Assembly (NCBI GenBank): GCA_016707585.1
Contig: JADJHL010000011.1
Span: 372,001-436,000, forward strand
Length of the DNA stretch: 64,000 nt
Direction of reading: 5' to 3'
Source of the DNA: Ignavibacteriales bacterium
GTDB lineage: Bacteria > Bacteroidota > Ignavibacteria > Ignavibacteriales > Ignavibacteriaceae
Below the pieces are notes generated by a model. That model was not told the origin of the DNA and ran no database searches. It saw only the letters and a program-made list of their open reading frames with translations. This document shows positions 57,915 to 64,000 of this stretch, piece after piece (within the stretch, counting starts at the first letter, position 1; each line of letters begins with the position of its first letter). The position numbers were made by a program, and so were the translations under genes.

Positions 57915-58488
57915 GTTAAAGTTGGAAGACCTAAAAAACACCTCAAACTCATTAAAGTCTGAATTAAAAAGATTAAGTCCTTTAAGAACAGTACGTAACG
58001 AAAACAGGATTGAATTTGATATATCCAAATCAATTAAGCATATGTTTAGTGTTTACAAATTAAAGTTAGAAAAAGAAAATATTGAATTTAATGCAAATTA
58101 CAATGAAGATTTTCAGATTTACACTCGGTTTACTATGTTAAATCAAATCATAGGTAATTTGATTGATAATAGTATTTACTGGATTGTTGCTTCTGGTAAT
58201 AAGATTAAAAAAATTGAAATAAAATTAGATAAAGAAAATAGGACACTACTTTTAGCTGACACTGGTACAGGTATAGAAAAATCAATTCGCCCTTATTTAT
58301 TTGAACCAGGTTATAGTCTTAAAATCCCACCAAGTGGATTAGGGCTATATATATGTAAATATTTTATGCATTCTATGAATGGGCAAATTCATGAGGTTTC
58401 ATCAAGGGAAAAATTATCCTCGTTGAATGGTGCACAGTTTATGTTGGAATTTGAAAATGTTCCTACATCAAAGGAATATGCAAAATGA
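57832..58488 (+). CDS. GHKL (histidine-kinase-like) ATPase, N-terminally truncated
   Basis: The open frame starts from a TTG within the methylase 3' end and has no ATG or ribosome site before the conserved part, so the true N-terminus is probably missing. Visible: a coiled coil (LKLEDLKNTSNSLKSELKRL), then a complete HATPase with N box IIGNLIDNSIYWI, G1 DTGTGI and G2 SGLGLYICK. No phosphoacceptor His box of standard type is seen. It stops with an ATGA overlap with the receiver protein, so the two are translationally coupled and probably form a cytoplasmic kinase-receiver pair. The parent proteins of this type are several hundred residues longer. Confidence 0.65.
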   Translation: MFKPLNGKSLINLFLQLETKLKSNTIDRLKLEDLKNTSNSLKSELKRLSPLRTVRNENRIEFDISKSIKHMFSVYKLKLEKENIEFNANYNEDFQIYTRFTMLNQIIGNLIDNSIYWIVASGNKIKKIEIKLDKENRTLLLADTGTGIEKSIRPYLFEPGYSLKIPPSGLGLYICKYFMHSMNGQIHEVSSREKLSSLNGAQFMLEFENVPTSKEYAK

Positions 58489-59855
58489 AATATTCAATCT
58501 GTGTTATAGAAAACAAAATACCTGTGATAGATCAAAGAGTGACCTCTGTTATAGATTCTTCACAGCGTTTAAGTATATCGAATATTAAATACTTATTAAA
58601 TGAAGTACCCAAAAACGAATGGGAAGAAGAAGTTGTATATACTTTACTTGAAGATTTAATTCATGCAGAATTTTTTACTTCTGCATTTTTAAATCCAAGT
58701 TTTTTCCTTAATTACAATGCTGAACAAGAACCATACAGGCCAGAGATAATTATTCTTGATTGGGATATTGAAGGAATAGACTCGGAAGAGTATCTTTTAA
58801 AATTACTTGAATTCAGTTTTTCGCTCATTTGTATTTATACGGGTGTAGACAAAAAAGATGAAATTGAAAAAATTATTAGCCAACAAAGGTTTAATAAATA
58901 TTCAGAACGTTTACCCAAGCTGATATTCAAAGGAGACGAAAATTCAGTTGAGACCCTTATTAATTTAATTCAAGATAAAAACAATGAAAACTTTTCTTTT
59001 CGATTTGGAAAAGAACTTAGAAACAGAAGTGTTGATGCAAGTGAAAAAATGTTGATTGAATTGGGTAAAACAACTCAGAATCATATTTCTAACTACTTTG
59101 CTTATTCAGAAGACAACAAATTTGATTTGATTGATTTTTTTGCAGCACGATATAAAAATTATTTAGCGGATATTGACTTTAAAGTTTTGGAAGAAAGTAA
59201 AACAGTTCAAGCAACAGGAGTAGAAAACCAGATAGCACAGGCGTTTTGGTCTCATCGCATATATTTTTATGGTAATAATTCTAGGTTTGTTAAAAAGGGC
59301 GATATTGTAAAAAAGAAGGATCAGGATGAATACTTTTTAGTCATAAATGCTGATTGTGATTTAAATAAATTTTGGCATAAGAACCAAGGTAGTCTGGCAA
59401 TAATCCCCTACAGGTAATATCCTCAAGTAATAAACATCTAACTACAGATTATTATGCACTGTAAAAAAATTTACGAAAGAAAATGTTAGGTCGTGTCTTT
59501 ATCAGGTAAAATTGATCCGTTTAATGAAGATCATTTCATTTTACCTTTTATTGAGATAAATAATAACGCTGATGAAAAAGGGGCTGAAACTTATATTAAC
59601 TTATGGGGCATTCCCAAGGATATTTCACATAAATATTTAAAACCTCAAGATGGTATTGACCAGGACACACTCAAAGATCAACCACTTACTTATGAACACT
59701 TAAGAGACTATGAAAGAATAGCTTCTTTGTCAGAGCAATTCTTAACACCTCTCATTCAAAAAATTCTAAATTCAATTAGTGGTTTTGGTACTCCAGATTA
59801 CCACAGCATTATTCAAAAGATGATTAAAGAAAATATTCAGGAAATGTTTTCATGA
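58485..59855 (+). CDS. Receiver-domain protein with large unknown C-terminal region, frameshifted
   Basis: Read as two frames (58485-59417 and 59493-59855). Three missing bases explain the gap: one C at about 59406-59409 (giving IIPLQVISSSNKHLTTDYYAL), one T near 59461 (LLKKFTKENVRS) and one T near 59492 (SLSLSGKIDPF), making about 458 residues. The N-terminal 160 residues are a diverged receiver: D92 in IILDWDIEG, T119 in CIYTG, K149 in LIFKGD. The C-terminal part holds HRIYFYGNNSRFVKKGDI, YFLVINADCDL and a helical tail. No known DNA-binding or nuclease motif is seen. It is coupled by ATGA overlaps to both neighbours, the GHKL ATPase and the C5 methylase. Confidence 0.6.
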
Positions 59856-60865
59856 AATATATTTCAATTGATTTATTTTCAGGTATTGGTGGGTTAACTA
59901 CTGGCTTAAAGAAAGCAGGATTTAATATTCAAGCAGCCGTGGAGTTAGATTCTAATGCTGTTAGTACTTATAAGCTTAATCACCATAAAACCAATGTAAT
60001 TAATAAAGATATTAGAAAAGTCAGTATCCCCTCCTTAAAGAAAATTTTCGGCGAAGACAGTTTAGCCTTACTTGCTGGCTGTCCGCCCTGTCAGGGCTTC
60101 TCGTCTGTAAGGCGCCTTAATAAAAAGCAAACAATTCGCGATGATCGTAATCAATTAATCCTTGAATATTTAAGATTGGTGAAAGGATTAAAACCGTTAA
60201 CAATTATGATGGAAAATGTACCGGGAATTAAAAACTACTATTTGTTCGAGTTTTTGTTAAAAGAATTAAAACGTCTAAAGTATAATGTTGATTACAGAAT
60301 TGTAAATGTTAAAGACTACGGGGTTCCTCAACGCAGAAAAAGAATGGTGCTTGTCGGTTCTAGACTAGGCAAAATTGAAGTTGCAAAAGAAACAAATGAA
60401 AAGATTACAGTCAGAGATGTTCTTGGTAAATTGCGCTTAAAAAATGATCCCTTACACGATACAACTGAAAAAAGATCACCATTCATTTCGGAAATGATTT
60501 CTAAAATCCCTAAAGACGGCGGCAGTAGAAAAGACTTACCGGAAAAATATATTCTTGAATGCCATAAAAAAAAGAACGTAGGATTTAATGATATTTATGG
60601 CAGACTAAGATGGGACGATTATTCAACAACAATAACCGGTGGTTGTTTAAGTCCTTCAAAAGGAAGGTTCCTTCATCCTGAAGAAAATAGAGTTATTACC
60701 GCAAGAGAAGCTGCCTTACTTCAATCGTTTGATATCAAATATAAATTCCCAGAAGGAATTTCAAAAACAAATCTATCAACGATGATTGGTAATGCCTTAC
60801 CTCCGAAGTTCAGTTATATTCAATCAAAAAATATAATGGCTCATTTAAAAGAACATCTTGACTGA
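59852..60865 (+). CDS. dcm: C5-cytosine DNA methyltransferase
   Basis: 337 residues, complete. Motif I is DLFSGIGGLTTGLKKAGF, motif IV is GCPPCQGFSS with nucleophile C80, motif VI is ENVPGI (E121), motif VIII is QRRKRMVLVGS, and motifs IX-X are REAALLQSF and MIGNALPP. A short target-recognition region (about 215-265) includes TTITGGCLSPSKG. It overlaps the receiver gene by ATGA and is followed at once by a Vsr gene, as C5 methylases often are. The symbol is used in the family sense; target specificity is unknown. Intact, unlike its neighbours. Confidence 0.93.
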   Translation: MKYISIDLFSGIGGLTTGLKKAGFNIQAAVELDSNAVSTYKLNHHKTNVINKDIRKVSIPSLKKIFGEDSLALLAGCPPCQGFSSVRRLNKKQTIRDDRNQLILEYLRLVKGLKPLTIMMENVPGIKNYYLFEFLLKELKRLKYNVDYRIVNVKDYGVPQRRKRMVLVGSRLGKIEVAKETNEKITVRDVLGKLRLKNDPLHDTTEKRSPFISEMISKIPKDGGSRKDLPEKYILECHKKKNVGFNDIYGRLRWDDYSTTITGGCLSPSKGRFLHPEENRVITAREAALLQSFDIKYKFPEGISKTNLSTMIGNALPPKFSYIQSKNIMAHLKEHLD

Positions 60866-61265
60866 TATTTTCAAAAACAAAAACGTTCACAAATAATGTC
60901 CCACATTCCGGTAAGAATACAAAGCCGGAAATTGCAATTAGAAAAATTGCTCACTCACTTGGTTATAGATTCAGACTTCACAAAAAGAATTACCAGGCAA
61001 ACCGGATATTGTTTTTCCAAAGTACAAAAAGTATTTTTGTTAACGGCTGCTTTTGGCATGGTCATAAAAATTGTAATCGTTCAAAACTTCCAACAACAAA
61101 TAACAAATTCTGGAAAGAAAAAATTGAAGGCAATAAGAAAATAGATAAAAGTAATTATATACGCTTAAAAAAACTTGGTTGGGATTATTTGTTATATGGC
61201 AATGCAGTATCACAAAAAGAAACACAAAAAAAATAGAAACATCAATTTCTAATTTTTTATCATAA
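60858..61265 (+). pseudogene. vsr: Vsr very-short-patch mismatch endonuclease, broken by several single-base deletions
   Basis: The reading frame changes at least five times. Pieces in order: TDIF; KQKRSQIMSHIP; KNTKPEIAIRKIAHSLGYRFRLHKK; PGKPDIVFPKYKK; IFVNGCFWHGHKNC; SKLPTTNNKFWKEKIEGNK; KLGWDYL; VIWQCSITKRNTKK. Together these are a full Vsr protein of about 135 residues, with the FVNGCFWHGH catalytic/zinc motif preserved. Vsr nicks T:G mismatches left by deamination of 5-methylcytosine, fitting the adjacent C5 methylase. Every break is repaired by adding bases, so either the gene has decayed or the consensus has lost bases here. The stop overlaps the convergent gene at 61260. Confidence 0.8.
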
Positions 61266-61538
61266 GCCTTCACACCAATTCATAATTTTAAAACTATGGT
61301 ATTCGGTAAAAATCAATTTAAACTTTTGTATTAAGTCCTTTTTTAAAATCACAATATTAAATTCATTTGTTGCTTCTTCTAAATCATTTAACAAATTATT
61401 ACTTATCTCATCATTACAAATTTCAACACCTTCAACAAGTACCTTATACCCTTGCTTAAACAATTCATCACAAATGCTAATCAAAGGAGAATTCATTTCA
61501 TCAGATTCAACTGCATTATAAATTTTTTCTAAATTCAT
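61260..61538 (-). CDS. Hypothetical small protein
   Basis: 92 residues from the ATG at 61538, which has GGGAG upstream; a TTG six bases earlier is less likely. Acidic, mixed alpha/beta (NLEKIYNAVESDEMNSPLISICDELFKQGYKVLVEGVEI), no signal peptide. I do not recognise it. It converges on the vsr gene and may be part of the same island. Confidence 0.6.
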   Translation of the reverse strand: MNLEKIYNAVESDEMNSPLISICDELFKQGYKVLVEGVEICNDEISNNLLNDLEEATNEFNIVILKKDLIQKFKLIFTEYHSFKIMNWCEGL

Positions 61539-61600
61539 TTTCAACTCCCAATAAAATATTAATGATATTATTTAACTACCTGCCACTCACCATCAACAAC

Positions 61601-61954
61601 CTACTTATTCTTCCTCTTCTCCTCAACAAACCTGTTCACTTCTTCAATCTCAGCAATCGTAAGCCCGCGCAACTGCTCACTTAACTTTACAATTTCTTTC
61701 TGTCGTATAAGCTTGCTCAACTCAAACTTACTTGGTTCAGTTATACTTGCATCAGGCTCCCACACCAACAAATCGTGCGGAGTGCAATTAAGCACCAGGC
61801 ATAACTTCTCCATCGCATCTAAATTAAAATTCTTAACCTTCTCCGTAACAATAGTATTCGCCATACTGGGACTAAACCCATTGTTCCTCAAAAAACCCTG
61901 CGGCCTATCAATCACCTTCGCCGCAAACAAACGCCTCGCACTCAACTTCAACAT
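61601..61954 (-). CDS. XRE-family (Cro/CI-like) transcriptional regulator
   Basis: 117 residues with a helix-turn-helix of the HTH_26 type: FLRNNGFSPSMANTIVTEKVKNFNLDAMEKLCLVLNCTPHDLLVW. The C-terminal part is charged and helical (LIRQKEIVKLSEQLRGLTIAEIEEVNRFVEEKR). AAGGAGA precedes the ATG. Its GC content is clearly higher than that of the methylase genes, hinting at a different origin. By position it could control the modification island or the small gene downstream. A palindromic repeat lies in its 5' region. Confidence 0.85.
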   Translation of the reverse strand: MLKLSARRLFAAKVIDRPQGFLRNNGFSPSMANTIVTEKVKNFNLDAMEKLCLVLNCTPHDLLVWEPDASITEPSKFELSKLIRQKEIVKLSEQLRGLTIAEIEEVNRFVEEKRKNK

Positions 61955-61974
61955 TTAATTCTCCTTTCATCACT

Positions 61975-62010
61975 CCTCCCCTTAGCGAAAGGGGAGGCTG
62001 GGTGGGGTTA
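61975..62010. repeat. Palindromic repeat (CCTCCCCTT...AAGGGGAGG)
   Basis: 9-bp arms 61975-61983 and 61989-61997 pair perfectly, followed by CTGGGTGGGGTTA. Same plan as the in-frame insertion at 42876-42912 and the copy at 62622-62683. It sits just upstream of the XRE gene. Confidence 0.7.
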
Positions 62011-62055
62011 AAAATTCACACACCTATTCATATAATATTATTTAATTTTCAGTAG

Positions 62056-62074
62056 CGCAGGACTCCGTCCTGCG
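62056..62074. repeat. Short palindrome CGCAGGAC-tcc-GTCCTGCG
   Basis: Perfect 8-bp arms with a 3-base loop, embedded in AT-rich sequence. It looks like a REP-type extragenic palindrome. Confidence 0.6.
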
Positions 62075-62204
62075 ATTCAACTCAAAGTAATAATATTTTT
62101 TTCTAACTGAACACTAAAAACTTTCTCAAAATGCCTTCTGCATATTGCCTACTGATTCCTGCTCTGGCATCCGCACAAAAAAAATTACTATGCAGATGAC
62201 ATAA

Positions 62205-62375
62205 AAAATTTTGCGTTAAGAAAATGAATGAAGTGCAACGTCAAAGGCGAATGCTGTTTGACCCCGATTCAATCGGGGGAGTTCATTCGCCTTAGTGTAA
62301 CGCAATTCATTTTTAGCAAAAGTTTTTAAAGTCTTGACTTTTTGTTTCTTTTGTGTCAAGACAAAAGAAAGAATA
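62205..62375. repeat. Large structured extragenic repeat
   Basis: Nested inverted repeats: GCGTTA (62213-62218) with TAACGC (62298-62303), AAGGCGAATG (62244-62253) with CATTCGCCTT (62284-62293), and CCCCGATT (62262-62269) with AATCGGGG (62271-62278). It is followed by GTCTTGACTTTTTGTTTCTTTTGTGTCAAGACAAAAG, itself an inverted repeat (GTCTTGAC/GTCAAGAC). I recall similar blocks from Bacteroidota-type genomes. Confidence 0.65.
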
Positions 62376-62510
62376 AACTTATTTACAACCTATCTGCCAT
62401 CAGTCCCAATGCAAATTGGAATTACTTTTTTATTAAGCCGAAGATCCCACATTGCATTATTTACCCTCCCAAAAAATTTCCCATCCCTTAAATGGTTTAA
62501 AACATAAATA

Positions 62511-62597
62511 ACATAAAACCCCTACGGAGTTTAAAACTTTATGTATCAATCATTTTCCTACAAACATAAAACCCCTACAGGGTTATAAAACTTTATG
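62511..62597. repeat. Two direct copies of a CATAAAACCCCTAC palindromic unit
   Basis: 62511-62543 and 62564-62597 both read ACATAAAACCCCTAC...AAAACTTTATG. Each unit is itself palindromic (CATAAA...TTTATG, ACCCC/GGGTT). 53-bp spacing. Confidence 0.7.
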
Positions 62598-62621
62598 CAA
62601 CAATTCATACTATATCTAAAA

Positions 62622-62683
62622 ACCCCTCCCATTAGTAAGTCGTAGATCCCGGTTTGTCGGGAGGAAGGCTGGGCAGGGTTTTC
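62622..62683. repeat. CCCTCCC/GGGAGG repeat, diverged copy
   Basis: Starts ACCCCTCCC and ends GGGAGGAAGGCTGGGCAGGGTTTT, with an inner GATCCCGG...TCGGGA. It is related to the repeats at 61975 and 42876. Confidence 0.55.
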
Positions 62684-62732
62684 CTATAAAACGAGTAAAT
62701 TCATCAATTTCAAACAAAAATATAATTATACC

Positions 62733-62963
62733 GTACATAATTACATAAAAAATGTTTATAATTCCAAATATATCGTACATAATTACACATAAATCGTAAA
62801 TAATGTTTAACAATATGTTTATAATTATTTACAAAACGTAAATAATTCAAAACAAAACACACATAATTATATATAAAATGTAAATAATTTCAAATGTATC
62901 GTATATAATTTTAAATGATATGTAAATAATTTAGTTTAAAACGCACATAATTTTCAAAATTCT
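62733..62963. repeat. Eleven-unit tandem array, exact 21-bp period, core GTANATAATT
   Basis: Cores start at 62733, 62754, 62775, 62796, 62817, 62838, 62859, 62880, 62901, 62922 and 62943, every one 21 bases from the last. The first ten bases follow GTANATAATT (variants GTTTATAATT, ACACATAATT, GCACATAATT), while the other eleven vary and are A-rich. 21 bp equals two helical turns, so all cores face the same side of the helix. No gene covers it convincingly. Confidence 0.85.
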
Positions 62964-63078
62964 TATAATAAAACAACGAGATGCTGTTTGTTAATAAAAG
63001 ATTTATTTAAAAGTCTAATAAGACATTAACGTTTGCCGATGATTTTTTAGTTAACAAACACACTGCTTGCCTTTGGCT

Positions 63079-63098
63079 TTCCCCTCTCGAGAGGGGAA
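63079..63098. repeat. Perfect 20-bp palindrome
   Basis: TTCCCCTCTCGAGAGGGGAA is fully self-complementary. It lies in the gene-free stretch before the serine hydrolase. Confidence 0.65.
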
Positions 63099-63149
63099 TT
63101 TAAAAGGTGAGTTGTTTCTTTTACTTTTAGTACTTAGTGGTAAAAAAAT

Positions 63150-63265
63150 AATCATTCCCATAAAGATGGCTATGACAAAAATCCACAAAGAAAAACAAAC
63201 ACATAAAGTTCACAATGTAGTAGATAATATTTCTTTGATTTCCACTTTCGCGGGAATGAAGAGAG
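63150..63265. repeat. Diverged copy of the TCATTCCC...GGGAATGA repeat
   Basis: ATCATTCCCATAAAGATGG near 63152 and GATTTCCACTTTCGCGGGAATGA near 63238 correspond to the two inner halves of the element at 41433-41562. The outer GAGGCT ends are not seen. Confidence 0.5.
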
Positions 63266-63351
63266 AATATATTTTTTAGCTTATCAATTGAACAATAAAT
63301 TTTTTAGTTCGTCTTACAGTGCAAAGAAATTTATTCTAAAAAGGAATGCCA

Positions 63352-64000
63352 ATGAAAACTGTTTTACTTTTATTAATCCTTTTAATCCAGGCAAGCATCT
63401 TTTCTCAAGACAATCTTAAAGAGTTAGATAATCTTTTAAACGATGCTGGTAAGTTGGATCTTTTTTCCGGTGTTGTCCTGGTTGCAGATAAAGAAAATGT
63501 ACAGTTTCTTAAAACATTCGGTTATGCTGATTGGGAAAATCAAACAAAAAATTTAACAGATACAAAATTTAATATCGGCTCCATCGGTAAATTATTTACA
63601 CAAATATTAATTGCACAGCTTATACAGGAAGGAAAATTAAATCTTACAGATAATCTTAAGTTATTGTATCCGCTTTATAATAACGAATATGATGAGAAGA
63701 TAACAGTAAAGCACCTGCTTGGTTTTTCCGCCGGGCTTGGTGATTATTTTATGATAGAAGAATTTGAAATGCATCCTGATAACTACAGATCGGTTGATGC
63801 TCTTTTGTCTATCATAAAAAACAGCCGCTGTTATATGAACCGGGTACATCCAGAGAGTATTCAAACTCCAGCTATGTTGTGCTTGGCGGAATAATCGAAA
63901 AACTAACAGGCAAAACCTACCAGGAAAATCTAAAGGAAAGAATTCTTAACCCTCTTGCAATGAATAATTCCGGTTTTATTTATAAAGACACCAAACGCAC
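63352..64000 (+). CDS. Serine hydrolase (beta-lactamase/PBP-like family), partial and frameshifted
   Basis: ATG at 63352 with AAGGA upstream. A signal peptide (MKTVLLLLILLIQASIFSQ) is followed by a beta-lactamase-type domain: SxxK motif S77-I-G-K80 in FNIGSIGKLFTQ. The frame breaks at the CC of 63825-63826; with one more C it continues as NSPLLYEPGTSREYSNSSYVVLGGIIEKLTGKTY to the window edge, restoring the YxN motif (YSN). The protein would be a periplasmic esterase or D-amino-acid peptidase-like enzyme. The C-terminus is outside the window. The frameshift again fits a missing base. Confidence 0.8.

Noticed and set aside
56707..60865. BREX, DISARM or standard type I restriction system
   Set aside because: No helicase, PglZ, BrxL, phospholipase-D, HsdR or HsdS protein is present; only methylases, a GHKL ATPase, a receiver protein and Vsr are seen.
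62616..62813. Minus-strand 65-codon frame across the 21-bp array
   Set aside because: It arises from the repeat itself and from a palindrome; there is no ribosome site and no continuation over the rest of the array.
62733..62963. CRISPR array
   Set aside because: The period is only 21 bp with a 10-bp degenerate core; there are no 20-40 bp spacers of fixed length between identical repeats, and no cas genes are in the window.

Overview
The window looks like a chromosomal segment of an Ignavibacteria-type bacterium (Bacteroidota/Chlorobi group). The evidence is low GC, many secreted proteins ending in the type IX secretion sorting signal (NYPNPFNPST...GIYFYKL...ETKKMILLK), YCF48/BNR-like beta-propeller proteins, a TonB-dependent receptor with a carboxypeptidase-regulatory N-terminus, a two-component propeller histidine kinase, and PF07638-type ECF sigma factors next to Ser/Thr kinase-TPR proteins. 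No tRNA or rRNA gene was seen. The taxonomic call is inference.

Layout. 1-8.4 kb: end of an unknown gene, hemW, a frameshifted surface propeller protein, sppA, a DUF4397 lipoprotein, an MlaF-like ABC ATPase and a CBS protein. 8.5-19.2 kb, all minus strand: two ECF sigma genes, two receptor-like Ser/Thr kinase-TPR proteins and two sorting-signal proteins. The two sigma genes share an identical 45-bp upstream element that reads as TTGACA-N17-TATTTT. 19.4-23.8 kb: carA-carB. 23.8-24.3 kb: a homopolymer-corrupted stretch that still holds a readable DUF559 fragment. 24.5-33.3 kb: TPR histidine kinase, PIN-PhoH, two small secreted proteins, a radical SAM enzyme, a zinc-phospholipase-like secreted protein and a DUF3667 protein. 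33.4-38.4 kb: a minus-strand cluster of small VOC, SRPBCC, DUF1801, DUF4287 and dihydrofolate-reductase-like genes, divergent from a GlxA-type AraC regulator. 38.6-42.4 kb: TonB receptor, secreted TPR-like partner, a MITE-like element and an Asp/Glu racemase. 42.4-52.5 kb: propeller surface proteins, a propeller-histidine kinase/LuxR response regulator pair with outer-membrane genes behind it, and an RRM protein. 53-55.6 kb: repeat-rich spacers around a sorting-signal protein and a TMEM175-like channel.

56.7-61.3 kb is the most unusual region: amino-DNA methyltransferase, GHKL ATPase, receiver-domain protein, C5-cytosine methyltransferase and Vsr nickase, all on the plus strand with ATGA overlaps. 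It looks like a DNA-modification/defence island with a built-in two-component signalling pair. Several of its genes carry single-base deletions, and the GHKL ATPase seems to have lost its N-terminus. It is followed by an XRE regulator and a 1.4-kb non-coding stretch of dispersed palindromic repeats and an eleven-unit array of a GTANATAATT core at exactly 21-bp spacing. The window ends inside a frameshifted serine hydrolase.

Caution: long poly-G and poly-A/T stretches, and frameshifts that are all explained by missing single bases, suggest an under-polished assembly. Frameshifts may therefore be sequencing errors rather than true pseudogenes.
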